A DNA stretch of 64,000 nt, taken from Pseudomonas panipatensis. Lineage in GTDB: Bacteria > Pseudomonadota > Gammaproteobacteria > Pseudomonadales > Pseudomonadaceae. Shown here piece by piece: positions 34,589 through 45,064 of this stretch. A program made the position numbers and the translations under genes. Location: contig NZ_FNDS01000002.1 in NCBI RefSeq assembly GCF_900099785.1, positions 310,001 to 374,000 on the forward strand, read 5' to 3'. The stretch's first letter is position 1, and the number at the start of each line of letters is the position of its first letter. The notes under the pieces were generated by a model. That model ran no database searches. It was not told the origin of the DNA and saw nothing but the letters and a program-made list of their open reading frames with translations.

Positions 34589-35299
34589 ATGGGTTCGAGC
34601 AACGCCCCGATTCTCATCACTGGCGCCAGCCAGCGTGTCGGCCTGCACTGCGCCCTGTGCCTGCTGGACGCCGGCCAGCCGTTGATCGTCAGCTACCGTC
34701 GCGAGCGCGAGGGCCTGGCGACATTGCGTGAACGCGGTGCGATTTGCCTGCCGGCGGACTTCGCCGACGAAGCCGGCATCCTCACCTTCATCGAGCAGGT
34801 GAAAGACCACACCGACAGCCTGCGCGCGATCATCCACAACGCCTCCGACTGGATCAGCGAAGCGCCCGGCCACGAAGCCGAGGCGTTCCGCCAACTGTTC
34901 AGCGTGCACATGCTCGCGCCCTACCTGATCAACCTGCACTGCGCGCCGCTGCTGGAGCGCTCGCAGCCCGCCGACATCATCCACATCAGCGACGACGTCG
35001 CGCGCAAGGGCAGCGCCAGGCGCATCGCCTACAGCGCCAGCAAGGCCGGGCTGGACAACCTGACGCTGTCCTTCGCCGCGCGCTTCGCCCCGGCGATCAA
35101 GGTCAACACCATCGCTCCGGCGCTGGTCATGTTCAACGCCGAGGACGATGCCGACTACCGCGCGCGCACCCTGGCGAAGTCCGCCCTGGGCATCGAGCCC
35201 GGACCGGACGTCATCTACCAGGGCATCCGCTACCTGCTGGACAACCCCTATGTCACCGGCACTACCTTGACCGTCAACGGCGGCCGGCATCTCAAATGA
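34589..35299 (+). CDS. folM: Dihydromonapterin reductase FolM
   Basis: A 236-residue SDR that reduces dihydromonapterin (and dihydrofolate weakly) to the tetrahydro form with NADPH. The cofactor motif is [12 protein letters not shown] (11-22), and the catalytic Tyr 148 and Lys 152 are in YSASK. Assignment rests on the adjacent folE and folX, which supply the precursor. In Pseudomonas the product serves as cofactor of phenylalanine hydroxylase. The ATG at 34589 is the first that fits the SDR N-terminus. Confidence 0.9.
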   Translation: MGSSNAPILITGASQRVGLHCALCLLDAGQPLIVSYRREREGLATLRERGAICLPADFADEAGILTFIEQVKDHTDSLRAIIHNASDWISEAPGHEAEAFRQLFSVHMLAPYLINLHCAPLLERSQPADIIHISDDVARKGSARRIAYSASKAGLDNLTLSFAARFAPAIKVNTIAPALVMFNAEDDADYRARTLAKSALGIEPGPDVIYQGIRYLLDNPYVTGTTLTVNGGRHLK

Positions 35300-35327
35300 C
35301 CGCCCGCCGGGGCGCGAGGAAGCATTC

Positions 35328-35888
35328 ATGAACGAACCACTGTCCAGCCACTACCGCGAGATTCTCCTCGGCCTGGGCGAGAACCCCGCCCGCGAGGGGC
35401 TGCTCGACACCCCCAAGCGCGCCGCCAAGGCCATGCGCTACCTGTGCCACGGCTATGAACTGACCCTGGAAGAGATCGTCAACGGCGCGCTCTTCGCCTC
35501 CGACAACGACGAAATGGTGATCGTCCGCGACATCGAGCTGTATTCGTTGTGCGAACACCACCTGTTGCCCTTCATCGGCAAGGCCCATGTGGCGTACATT
35601 CCCACCGGCAAGGTACTGGGACTGTCCAAGGTGGCGCGCATCGTCGACATGTACGCGCGGCGCCTGCAGATCCAGGAGAACCTGACCCGCGAGATCGCCG
35701 AAGCCATCGAGCGGGTTACCGGCGCTGCCGGCGTGGCGGTGGTGATCGAGGCCAAGCACATGTGCATGATGATGCGCGGGGTGGAGAAGCAGAACTCGCT
35801 GATGAACACCTCGGTGATGCTTGGCGCCTTCCGCACGTCCACCAACACCCGCCAGGAATTTCTGCAACTGATCGGACGGAGCAAGTGA
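35328..35888 (+). CDS. folE: GTP cyclohydrolase I
   Basis: A 186-residue GTP cyclohydrolase I (GTP to 7,8-dihydroneopterin triphosphate). The zinc ligands are Cys 75 and His 78 (LCEHHLLPF) and Cys 146 ([10 protein letters not shown]). GAGGA precedes the ATG. It lies 28 bp after folM and one base before folX, so the three form a monapterin operon. A second GTP cyclohydrolase elsewhere in the genome would be expected for folate itself. Confidence 0.94.
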   Translation: MNEPLSSHYREILLGLGENPAREGLLDTPKRAAKAMRYLCHGYELTLEEIVNGALFASDNDEMVIVRDIELYSLCEHHLLPFIGKAHVAYIPTGKVLGLSKVARIVDMYARRLQIQENLTREIAEAIERVTGAAGVAVVIEAKHMCMMMRGVEKQNSLMNTSVMLGAFRTSTNTRQEFLQLIGRSK

Positions 35889-35889
35889 A

Positions 35890-36261
35890 ATGACGCGACT
35901 CGAGCCGGGCATGGCGCGCATCCGGGTCAAGGATCTGCGCGTGCGCACCTTCATCGGCATCAAGGAGGAGGAAATCCTCAACAAGCAGGACGTGCTGATC
36001 AACCTGACCATCCTCTACCCCGCGCAGGATGCGGTGCAGGTCAACGACATCGAGCACGCCCTGAACTACCGCACCATCACCAAGGCTATCCTCGCCCACG
36101 TCGAGGGCAACCGCTTCGCCCTGCTCGAACGCCTGACCCAGGAAATCCTCGACCTGGTGATGTCCAACCCGGCGGTGCACTACGCCGAGGTGGAAGTCGA
36201 CAAGCCGCACGCCCTGCGCTTCGCCGAGTCGGTGTCGATCTCCCTCGCCGGACAGCGCTGA
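35890..36261 (+). CDS. folX: Dihydroneopterin triphosphate 2'-epimerase
   Basis: A 123-residue protein of the dihydroneopterin aldolase fold ([29 protein letters not shown], then [22 protein letters not shown]). FolX epimerises dihydroneopterin triphosphate to the monapterin isomer. It is called FolX rather than FolB because of its place in folM-folE-folX. Confidence 0.92.
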   Translation: MTRLEPGMARIRVKDLRVRTFIGIKEEEILNKQDVLINLTILYPAQDAVQVNDIEHALNYRTITKAILAHVEGNRFALLERLTQEILDLVMSNPAVHYAEVEVDKPHALRFAESVSISLAGQR

Positions 36262-36267
36262 GCCGAC

Positions 36268-36300
36268 CAACGCCCTCCGCCTTTCGGCCCGAGGGCGTTG
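36268..36300 (+). terminator. Hairpin after folX
   Basis: CAACGCCCTC (36268-36277) pairs perfectly with GAGGGCGTTG (36291-36300) across a 13-base loop, six bases after the folX stop. There is no T tract, but position and stem support termination of the folM-folE-folX transcript. Confidence 0.55.
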
Positions 36301-36386
36301 CTGGCGCGGCACCCGACTCTTATCATCTGCGCAGCCCCGAAATGCCCCGACGCCCCGCGACGACGCGCTAACCGAGAGCCCCTGCG

Positions 36387-36710
36387 ATGACCAAGCCCGC
36401 CACCGACACGATCGACCTCAGCCAAGAACAACGCACCGAACTGGAAGCCGCCGCTTTCCGCACGCTGGTCCAGCACCTGCGCACGCGCAAGGACGTGCAG
36501 AACATCGACCTGATGAACCTGGCCGGTTTCTGCCGCAACTGCCTGTCCAAGTGGTACAAGGCGGCGGCCGACGACATGGGCCTGGCGCTCAGCGCCGAGC
36601 AGGCCCGCGAAGAGATCTACGGCATGCCTTACGCCGAATGGAAGGCCAAGTACCAGAAGGAGGCGACGCCGCAGCAGCAGGCCGCCTTCGACAACGCGAA
36701 GAAGCACTGA
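36387..36710 (+). CDS. DUF1244 protein
   Basis: A 107-residue cytosolic protein of the DUF1244 family. The conserved core is NLAGFCRNCLSKWYKAAADDMGL, followed by EEIYGMPYAEWKAKYQ. The paired Cys residues suggest a metal or redox site, but function is unknown. It is 13 bp upstream of the HopJ gene, likely in one operon. Confidence 0.87.
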   Translation: MTKPATDTIDLSQEQRTELEAAAFRTLVQHLRTRKDVQNIDLMNLAGFCRNCLSKWYKAAADDMGLALSAEQAREEIYGMPYAEWKAKYQKEATPQQQAAFDNAKKH

Positions 36711-36723
36711 CGAGTCCGCCTTG

Positions 36724-37062
36724 ATGACCCTCACCGATTTCCGCGCGCGCCTGCGCAGCGAGCAACACCTGTTCACCGATACCCTGGCGTTCATCGCCGA
36801 GCACTACAGCTACAGCCCCAGCGCCTTCAGCAACGGCACGGTGGAAAACCCCGCCGGGCAGAACGAGGGTTCGTGCAAGACCCTGGGCTTCGCCATTCTC
36901 GAAGGCCTCAGCCTGGAAGAAACCCTGCTGGCCTTCGGCGAGCACTACCGCGCGGTGCGCGATAACCCCGAGGGCACCGACCACGCCAACATCCGCGCCC
37001 TGCAGGCCACCGGCCTGGCCGGCGTGCGCTTCGAGCGGCAGCCACTGTCGCGGCGCGGCTGA
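36724..37062 (+). CDS. HopJ type III effector family protein
   Basis: A 112-residue protein of the HopJ family (FIAEHYSYSPSAFSNGTVENPAGQNEGSCKTLGFAILEGLS). Despite the name, this family is widespread in non-pathogens and most members are probably cytosolic proteins of unknown role. There is no type III secretion context here. The ATG at 36724 is preferred to the TTG just before it. Confidence 0.87.
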   Translation: MTLTDFRARLRSEQHLFTDTLAFIAEHYSYSPSAFSNGTVENPAGQNEGSCKTLGFAILEGLSLEETLLAFGEHYRAVRDNPEGTDHANIRALQATGLAGVRFERQPLSRRG

Positions 37063-37077
37063 CGCCCAGCAGACAGG

Positions 37078-37105
37078 AAAAAGCCCCGCGATCGCGGGGC
37101 TTTTT
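37078..37105. terminator. Bidirectional terminator between hopJ and trxB
   Basis: The stretch AAAAAGCCCCGCGATCGCGG continues as a near-perfect palindrome through GGGGCTTTTT (37078-37105). The A tract on one side and T tract on the other allow it to stop both convergent transcripts. Confidence 0.9.
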
Positions 37106-37130
37106 CATTGCACGCCGGCACTCGGAGCCG

Positions 37131-38459
<1,329 letters not shown>

Positions 38460-40406
38460 ATGACGCTACGAACCCGACTGCTGTGGATGTTCCTGCCGTT
38501 GCTCGCCACCAGTCTGGTGGGCATCTGGTTGCTATCCGAGCAGATCCTGCTCGAGCGCTTCGACCGCGACGACCGTCAGCACCTCTACGACGAAGTGCGC
38601 ATCCTCGGCAATCGCCTCAACTTCGAAAAAAAGCGCCATCTGGATATCGTCCGCAGCTACGCCTGGTGGGATGCCAGCTACCGCTTCGTGTCGCGGCCGA
38701 CGAAGACCTATGTCGAGGAAAACCTCGACATCGACATGCTCGGCAACCTCGACTTCGACTTCGTCATCTACCTCGACAGCCACGCCAAGGTCATCGCCCA
38801 ACGCTGGGATACCCAGCGCCTGGAGCATCTGGTGCCGGCCGGCGGTTCCCTGCCGGCGTTGCCGCGCCTGCAAAGCGACGTGCTGAAGAAAGCCATCGAA
38901 CTGGGCGCGACAGACTTCCAGGGCGACCCCGGCCACAGCCTGTCGCAGTGGCTGCTGGTGGATGGCGCGCCGCTGCTGCTGCTCAGCCATCCCATCAGTG
39001 ACAACACCGGGCTGGCCGAGCCGGTCGGCGCCATCATCGCTGGCTACCTGCTCGACCAGCGCCACCTGCAGTACCTCCAGGAACAGATGGACTCGCGCCT
39101 GCAGGTGCTGCCGGGAACGGCGGCCGGGGAAGGCTGGCGGCCGCTGAACATCCCCGGCCGCGACGGCGGTTCGCTGCTCAGCCCACGGCGCGTGGCGGAC
39201 GCCGACACGCAGCAGGCCACCCTGCTCTACCTGAGTTCCACCGGCGAGCCGCAGTTCCGCTTCGAGATCAGCCAGACGCGCCGAGCCTTCCAGCAGGGCC
39301 AGGAAGCCACCCGGCTGTTCCTCGGCATGACCCTGCTGATCACCTTCGTCGCCCTGCTGCTGGCCTACCTGGCGCTGGAAATCTGGATCATCCGCCGCGT
39401 ACGGCGCCTCAATCAGGAAGTCGCCGGCATCGGCAGCGCCTCGCGGCTGTCGCGCCTGAGCGACCTCGGCGCGGACGAAATCGGCCAGTTGGCCGGCGAA
39501 GTCAATCGGATGCTCACTCGCCTGGAGCAGAGCGAAGCACGCGACCAGGCGATACTGGAGAGCATCCGCGACGGCTATTTCGAGCTGGACGACGACGGCA
39601 TCGTGCTGCGGGTGAACAGCGCCTTCTGCCGCATGCTCGGCTACAGCAACGACGAGGTGCTGGGCCAATCCTACCGGCAACTGCTCGACCTGCCGGACGC
39701 CGATCGCGCCCGCGACCTCTATGAACGGGTGCGCGCTGGCGAACAGGAAACCACCTTCGCCGCGCCCTTCCGCCGCCGCGACGGCCAGCGCATCAATGTC
39801 GAAACCCGGGTCTCGCCGATGTTCGATGCCAACGGGCGGATCGCCGGGCTGCGTGGCATCCTCCGCGACATCAGCCTGCAGGTCGCCTACCAGAACCGGC
39901 TGCTGGAAATGGCCTACCGCGACGCCCTGACCGGCCTCGGCAACCGCAAGGCCTTCAACGAGGAACTGCCACTGGCCCTGCAACGCGCCCAGGGCGGCGT
40001 GGGCGCGGCCCTGCTGTACATCGACCTGGACCACTTCAAGCCGGTCAACGACCGCTTCGGCCATGCCGTCGGCGATGCCCTGCTCAAGCAGGTCGGCGAA
40101 CGCCTGCGCGGCAATCTGCGGCAACCGGACATGGCCTTCCGCCTGGGCGGCGACGAGTTCGCGGTGATACTCGACGACGCCGATGGGCAACTCGCGGAGA
40201 ACCTCGCCAAGCGCCTGCTGCACAGCCTCAACGCCGACTACCAGGTGGAAGGACAGCACCTGGACTTCCTCTCGGCCAGCATCGGCATCGCCGTGTATCC
40301 ACAGGACGCCAGCGACGCCGACGGGCTGATCCAGGCCGCCGACAGCGCCATGTACCAGGCCAAGGGCCAACGCAACCGCTACCAGCGCCATCGCGCCGGG
40401 CAATAG
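38460..40406 (+). CDS. Membrane diguanylate cyclase (CHASE4-HAMP-PAS-GGDEF)
   Basis: A 648-residue inner-membrane enzyme that makes cyclic di-GMP. It has a membrane helix at about 6-26, a periplasmic CHASE4-like sensor (about 35-275, YAWWDASYRFV), and a second helix near 288-310. HAMP, PAS (about 365-480, ILESIRDGYFELDDDGIVLRVN) and a GGDEF domain follow. The active-site motif GGDEF is intact at 563-567, with an inhibitory RxxD (RQPD) five residues before it, so it is predicted active and product-inhibited. It is divergent from trxB and upstream of cysZ. Confidence 0.93.
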   Translation: MTLRTRLLWMFLPLLATSLVGIWLLSEQILLERFDRDDRQHLYDEVRILGNRLNFEKKRHLDIVRSYAWWDASYRFVSRPTKTYVEENLDIDMLGNLDFDFVIYLDSHAKVIAQRWDTQRLEHLVPAGGSLPALPRLQSDVLKKAIELGATDFQGDPGHSLSQWLLVDGAPLLLLSHPISDNTGLAEPVGAIIAGYLLDQRHLQYLQEQMDSRLQVLPGTAAGEGWRPLNIPGRDGGSLLSPRRVADADTQQATLLYLSSTGEPQFRFEISQTRRAFQQGQEATRLFLGMTLLITFVALLLAYLALEIWIIRRVRRLNQEVAGIGSASRLSRLSDLGADEIGQLAGEVNRMLTRLEQSEARDQAILESIRDGYFELDDDGIVLRVNSAFCRMLGYSNDEVLGQSYRQLLDLPDADRARDLYERVRAGEQETTFAAPFRRRDGQRINVETRVSPMFDANGRIAGLRGILRDISLQVAYQNRLLEMAYRDALTGLGNRKAFNEELPLALQRAQGGVGAALLYIDLDHFKPVNDRFGHAVGDALLKQVGERLRGNLRQPDMAFRLGGDEFAVILDDADGQLAENLAKRLLHSLNADYQVEGQHLDFLSASIGIAVYPQDASDADGLIQAADSAMYQAKGQRNRYQRHRAGQ

Positions 40407-40490
40407 CCCCGCGAGCGGCCAAACAGACGGCTCGCGGCGCCATGGGCGGCTCTGCTAAGGTCGCAGCCTGGATTCCCACGGAGACACTCC

Positions 40491-41240
40491 ATGCCCAGCC
40501 TGAGCGGCCCGCAATACCTCGGCGAAGGCCTGAAACTGATGATGCGACCGGGCCTGCGCCTGTTCGTGCTGCTGCCCCTGGCGGTCAACCTGCTGCTGTT
40601 CCTCGGCCTGATCGGCTTTGCCGTGCGCGAGTTCAACCACTGGGTCGCCTGGCTGATGCCGAGCCTGCCGCACTGGCTGAGTTTCCTCGAATTCATCCTT
40701 TGGCCGCTGTTCGTCCTGCTGGTGCTGCTGATCCTGTTCTTCAGCTTCACCCTGGTAGCCAACCTCATCGCCTCGCCATTCAACGGCTTCCTCGCCGAAA
40801 AGGTCGAAGTGGTGGTGCGCGGCACCGACCAGTTCCCCTCCTTCAGCTGGACCGAACTGATCGCCATGGTGCCGCGCACCATCGGCCGCGAACTGCGCAA
40901 GCTCGGCTACTTCCTGCCGCGCGCCATCGGCCTGCTGATCCTCAGCCTGATCCCCGGCGTCAACCTGGTCGCCACCCCGCTGTGGCTGATCTTCGGCGTG
41001 TGGATGATGGCCGTGCAGTACATCGACTACCCGGCCGACAACCACAAGCTCGGCTGGAACGAAATGCTCGCCTGGCTGCGCAGCAAACGCTGGGCCTGCA
41101 TGGGCTTCGGCGGGGTGACTTACCTGGCGCTGCTGATCCCGGTGGTCAACCTGGTGATCATGCCCGCTGCCGTCGCCGGCGCGGTGCTGTTCTGGGTGCG
41201 CGAGGGCGGCGACCAGGCGCTCAGCCGAGGCGGGCGCTGA
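40491..41240 (+). CDS. cysZ: Sulfate transporter CysZ
   Basis: A 249-residue inner-membrane protein. It matches CysZ across its length ([21 protein letters not shown], then [42 protein letters not shown]). CysZ is a sulfate permease feeding cysteine synthesis. It begins 84 bp after the diguanylate cyclase gene on the same strand, with TGGATTCCCACGGAGAC before the ATG. The spacing allows its own promoter. Confidence 0.93.
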   Translation: MPSLSGPQYLGEGLKLMMRPGLRLFVLLPLAVNLLLFLGLIGFAVREFNHWVAWLMPSLPHWLSFLEFILWPLFVLLVLLILFFSFTLVANLIASPFNGFLAEKVEVVVRGTDQFPSFSWTELIAMVPRTIGRELRKLGYFLPRAIGLLILSLIPGVNLVATPLWLIFGVWMMAVQYIDYPADNHKLGWNEMLAWLRSKRWACMGFGGVTYLALLIPVVNLVIMPAAVAGAVLFWVREGGDQALSRGGR

Positions 41241-41444
41241 GCCGCCAGAGGAAAAGCCGTGGGCCGAGCGGCCTTTCGCCGTTCAGGGGAAACCTGCACA
41301 AGTAGGAAAATTCACCAAGAACCAAGCCTCCCTTCCGACTGATCCGTGCACGCCATCCCGCGAGAATATCCGTAGCCCGGCTTCTCCGGGTTGGCTGCGG
41401 CCCGCGCCGGCCGACAGTGCCATCGCCACCGACGGATCACTCGC

Positions 41445-43178
41445 ATGTCCAGACTGCTCAACCTGCTGCTGCGCCGCTCTCATTCGCTGCGGCGCACCCT
41501 GATGCTGTTCTATGCCGTGGTGGTGCTGCTGGTGGCCGGGGCCTTTTCCGCGCTCGCCTATCTGTCCCACCAGAGCAGCCTGGAGACCCATGCGTCCAAG
41601 GTGTTGTGGGAAAACTCGCAGCGCATCGCGCAAACCTTCGAGGACTATCTGGGCAAGCTCGATGTGATGCTCGCGGTCGCCTACCCGGAAGGCCTGCCGG
41701 CAGTCGCCGAGCTGGGCGAGGTGCCGGCACGCGACGAGCTGGTACAGCGCCTGAAGCAGGCCACCATGCTGTTTCCCCCGCCCTACGACCGGGTGTTCTA
41801 CGGCAACCAGCGCGGGCAGGCGGTCGGCCTGACCCAGCATGAAGACGGCAATACCGAAATGTTCATGCGCCTGGATGTGGAAACCCGCAGCAGCTACCAA
41901 CTGCTCGGCGGTCTGCAGGGGCGCTGGCAGCTCACCGACAACGAGCGTCTGCCCAACGATGTCCGCACCCGCCCCTGGTACAAGGTCGGCCGGGAAAGTC
42001 CGAACCTGACCTGGACGCCCCCCTACCTGTCCTTCTCCGGCCAGGAGCTGGTGGTGGCACGGGTTCGCGGCGTGGCCGACGGCAGCGGCCGCATCGGCGG
42101 GGTGCTGGGCGCGGAAATCTCGCTCAAGGCGATGGACGATTTCACTCGCGCGCAGCGGATCAGCGAACACGGCCTGGCGTTCGTCATGGAGGCGAACGGC
42201 GCAATGATCGCCGCCAACGATCAGGAATCCATCACCACCGGGGTGTTCCGCCGTTACGCCCAGGATTACCCGGTCTATGGCATTCGCCAGGTCTACAAGG
42301 CGCTGGCCGGGCAAAGCGGCATCGCCAGCCTGATGCCGGGCGAGGCCCGCGCCTTTGGCATGCGCCTCGACGGTGCGCCCTACCAGGTGTACGTCCAGGT
42401 GCTGCACGTCGGCCACGGTCTCAACTGGCTGGTGGTCACCGCCGCGCCACTGAGCGACTTCGCCGGCGAAATGAACCTGCACCTGCTGATGCTCGCGGTC
42501 GGCCTGGCCCTGGTGCTGATCGGCGCGCTGCTCTTGAGCTGGCGGATCGCCGCCTGGATCACCCGCGACGTGAGCACCCTCTCGGCCGCCGTGCGCCAGC
42601 TCGGCGAGGGCGGCGTGAACATCGACTTCACGGTCGAGCGCCGCGATGAGATCGGCCAGTTGGGCGACGCCCTGCACCAGATGCACGCCGCGCTGAACAA
42701 CGACCCGCTGACCGGGCTGTGCAGCCGCGTCGGCCTGACGCGCAACCTGGAGCGGGCGATCGCCCGTCAGGGCGCGTCATTCTCGCTGCTGTTCATCGAC
42801 CTCAATGGCTTCAAGGCGATCAACGACACCTATGGCCACGATGCCGGCGACCAGGCGCTGATCGAGGTGGCGGAGCGCCTGCGCCTGGCGGTGCGCCAGG
42901 GCGATCTGGTGGCGCGCCTGAGCGGCGACGAGTTCGTCGTGGTGCTCTGGCGGGTCGACAGCGACGCCGTCGCGGCGCAGGTCGCGGAGAATATCCGCCG
43001 CGCGCTGCAACCACGACTGCAACGCCTGCGGCCATTCGCCGGCGAGCAGCCGGTCCAGGTTGGAGCCGCGCTCGGTACGGCCCTCTACCCGCGCGACGGC
43101 GAAGACCTGGAGTCGCTGCTGCGCACGGCGGACCAGGCCATGTACGCCGACAAGTCCGCCAGCAAGGCGCAGCGCTAG
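41445..43178 (+). CDS. Membrane diguanylate cyclase (dCache-HAMP-GGDEF)
   Basis: A 577-residue inner-membrane protein with a helix at about 18-38, a large periplasmic double-Cache sensor (about 45-340, RTRPWYKVGRESPNLTWTPPY), and a second helix near 345-367. HAMP and GGDEF domains follow. The catalytic motif reads SGDEF (493-497), a variant of GGDEF that is usually still active, and an RxxD (RQGD) inhibitory site precedes it. The ATG at 41445 starts just before the first helix. Its stop overlaps the convergent phosphoesterase stop in CTAG. Confidence 0.92.
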   Translation: MSRLLNLLLRRSHSLRRTLMLFYAVVVLLVAGAFSALAYLSHQSSLETHASKVLWENSQRIAQTFEDYLGKLDVMLAVAYPEGLPAVAELGEVPARDELVQRLKQATMLFPPPYDRVFYGNQRGQAVGLTQHEDGNTEMFMRLDVETRSSYQLLGGLQGRWQLTDNERLPNDVRTRPWYKVGRESPNLTWTPPYLSFSGQELVVARVRGVADGSGRIGGVLGAEISLKAMDDFTRAQRISEHGLAFVMEANGAMIAANDQESITTGVFRRYAQDYPVYGIRQVYKALAGQSGIASLMPGEARAFGMRLDGAPYQVYVQVLHVGHGLNWLVVTAAPLSDFAGEMNLHLLMLAVGLALVLIGALLLSWRIAAWITRDVSTLSAAVRQLGEGGVNIDFTVERRDEIGQLGDALHQMHAALNNDPLTGLCSRVGLTRNLERAIARQGASFSLLFIDLNGFKAINDTYGHDAGDQALIEVAERLRLAVRQGDLVARLSGDEFVVVLWRVDSDAVAAQVAENIRRALQPRLQRLRPFAGEQPVQVGAALGTALYPRDGEDLESLLRTADQAMYADKSASKAQR

Positions 43179-44884
43179 GCGCCCAGGCGCAGGGCCGCGG
43201 TCAGGTCGCCCATCGGCGTCTGGCCGCGCGCGCGCATGGCCTCGTCGCGTCGCTTCAGACCATCGAGGGTCTCCAGGTCGAAGACCCGCGTGATCAGGCG
43301 CAGGATCGAGCCGGTGTCATAGACCGTATGGTCCACCGTGCCCTTGCGCGCGAACGGCGAGACCACCAGTGCCGGCACGCGCGTGCCCGGCCCCCAGCGA
43401 TCGCCCTTGGGCGGCGCCACGTGGTCCCACCAGCCACCGTTCTCGTCGACGCTGATGACGATGACCATGTTCGCCCACTGCGGACTCTCCTGCAGGTGCT
43501 TCACCGCCCGCACGATATGCCGGTCGCCGCTGGCGATATCGGCGTAGCCGGCATGCATGTTGAGGTTGCCCTGCGGCTTGTAGAAGGTCACCGGCGGCAG
43601 CTTGCCGGCGCGCGCGTCGGCGAAGAAGCGGTTGCTCGACGGATCGTCGCCTAGCCCCGCGTCGCGCAGTCGCCGCGCCCGTTCCTGGGGATACTCCGGG
43701 CCCAGGCGGACGAAGTAGTTGAATGGCTGGTGGTGGTACTGGAAGTTGGGAATCCTGGGGATACCGCCGGAGATCTTGTACTGCTCCAGGGTGGCCTGCC
43801 AGGCTCCGGCGTACCAGGCCCAGTCGATGCCCTTCTTGTTCAGCTTGTCGCCGATGTGCTCATGTGTTTGCGGCACCAGCACATTGGCCTGCGCCGGCAG
43901 CGCGTAGTCCGGCCGCGCCGGATCACGCTGGGCGGTCGGCCAGTACGGCGGCAGCATGGTGTTGACGGCAAAGCCATCGGGCGTGAGGGCGCTCGGACCG
44001 AACTTGGGCGGGCCACCCTGGACGCTCGCCGGGGAGTCCTCCAGCGGCTTCAGGCGCGGGTCCTCCGGGTCGTCGCTTTGCAGCGTGGCGATCTGCGAGC
44101 GCGCCGGCGAGTCATGCGCGTCCGGGTAGACCGGCGCGGTCGCGGCGACCAGATACTGGTGATTGAGGAAGGAGCCACCGAAGGCACCCTGGAAGAAGTT
44201 GTCGCAAAGCACGTAGTCCCTGGCCAGGTCCCACAGACGCAGGCTGTACGGCGTTTGCGCGTAATAGCCCATGGGCAGCGCGCCAGAGTCGGCCCAGGCG
44301 ACGAACCGGTCGTTGCGGCCGCCATTGATCTGCATCTGGTTCTGGTAGAACACATGCCAGAGATCGCGGGTCACCAGGCCCAGCGGCAAGTCTTCGCCTT
44401 GCGGGCCCTTGAGCGCGAAGGGCGCATTGGGCAGATCGACCTGGTACTGCACCCCCTCGGCATAGGTCACACCTTCCAGGGTCTGGCCGAGCGGCAGCAC
44501 ACCACCGAATACCGGCGGCAGCTTCTCCAGCAGGCTGCCGTCGCGGTCGCGCTGCTGGTACTCGGCCGGTTGCAACGCCGAGAGCGGCTTCTGCACACCG
44601 GGGAAATCGCCGAACAGGTTGTTGAAGCTGCGGTTCTCCGCATAGATCACCACGATGGTCTTGACCTGCTCGCGCAACGCCCGGTCCAGCTCGACGCCGC
44701 TCGACTCGAGGCCGCTTGGCGCCCCTTGCGCCTCGCCCGCCTGCGCGCCGTCCTCGCCGATCAGTCCGCCCAGGGCGACGCCCGCGCCGAGCACGGCGAC
44801 CCCACCGAGGAAGCGGCGGCGCTCGGCATCAGGCAGTTGATCGTCATCGTTGCCCGGCAAACGCTCGTCTGGTTTTTCGCTCAT
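43175..44884 (-). CDS. Exported phosphoesterase (acid phosphatase/phospholipase C family)
   Basis: A 569-residue PF04185-type phosphoesterase. The N-terminus carries a twin-arginine-like signal (ERRRFLGGVAVLGAGVALGG). The active-site entry is VIYAENRSFNNLFGDFPG, with later metal-site residues in DENGGWWDHVAPP. Relatives include AcpA acid phosphatases and PlcH-type phospholipases C; the ENRSFNN form and length fit AcpA better. It should act in the periplasm or outside the cell. The ATG at 44884 has GGAG upstream. Confidence 0.88.
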   Translation of the reverse strand: MSEKPDERLPGNDDDQLPDAERRRFLGGVAVLGAGVALGGLIGEDGAQAGEAQGAPSGLESSGVELDRALREQVKTIVVIYAENRSFNNLFGDFPGVQKPLSALQPAEYQQRDRDGSLLEKLPPVFGGVLPLGQTLEGVTYAEGVQYQVDLPNAPFALKGPQGEDLPLGLVTRDLWHVFYQNQMQINGGRNDRFVAWADSGALPMGYYAQTPYSLRLWDLARDYVLCDNFFQGAFGGSFLNHQYLVAATAPVYPDAHDSPARSQIATLQSDDPEDPRLKPLEDSPASVQGGPPKFGPSALTPDGFAVNTMLPPYWPTAQRDPARPDYALPAQANVLVPQTHEHIGDKLNKKGIDWAWYAGAWQATLEQYKISGGIPRIPNFQYHHQPFNYFVRLGPEYPQERARRLRDAGLGDDPSSNRFFADARAGKLPPVTFYKPQGNLNMHAGYADIASGDRHIVRAVKHLQESPQWANMVIVISVDENGGWWDHVAPPKGDRWGPGTRVPALVVSPFARKGTVDHTVYDTGSILRLITRVFDLETLDGLKRRDEAMRARGQTPMGDLTAALRLGA

Positions 44885-45064
44885 CGCGGACTCCACTGGT
44901 CGGAAATCAAACCCGCTGAACTCTAGCAGTGCTTTGTGACGAGCAGGCGAAGGCTCTGAGGCGGCGCTTTCCGCACCGGCCGCGGATTTCTCCGGAAAAC
45001 CCTGTCACATGGCTGTCATCCGTCTTTCACATGAGCTACATGACGTCGGCAGAAACTGCCCCCC

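Noticed and set aside
35328-36261. Folate (rather than monapterin) biosynthesis operon
   Set aside because: folE and folX with folM point to tetrahydromonapterin. No folP, folK or folB-type neighbours are present.
36724-37062. A type III secretion effector
   Set aside because: The HopJ name is historical. The family is common in non-pathogens and no secretion genes are nearby.
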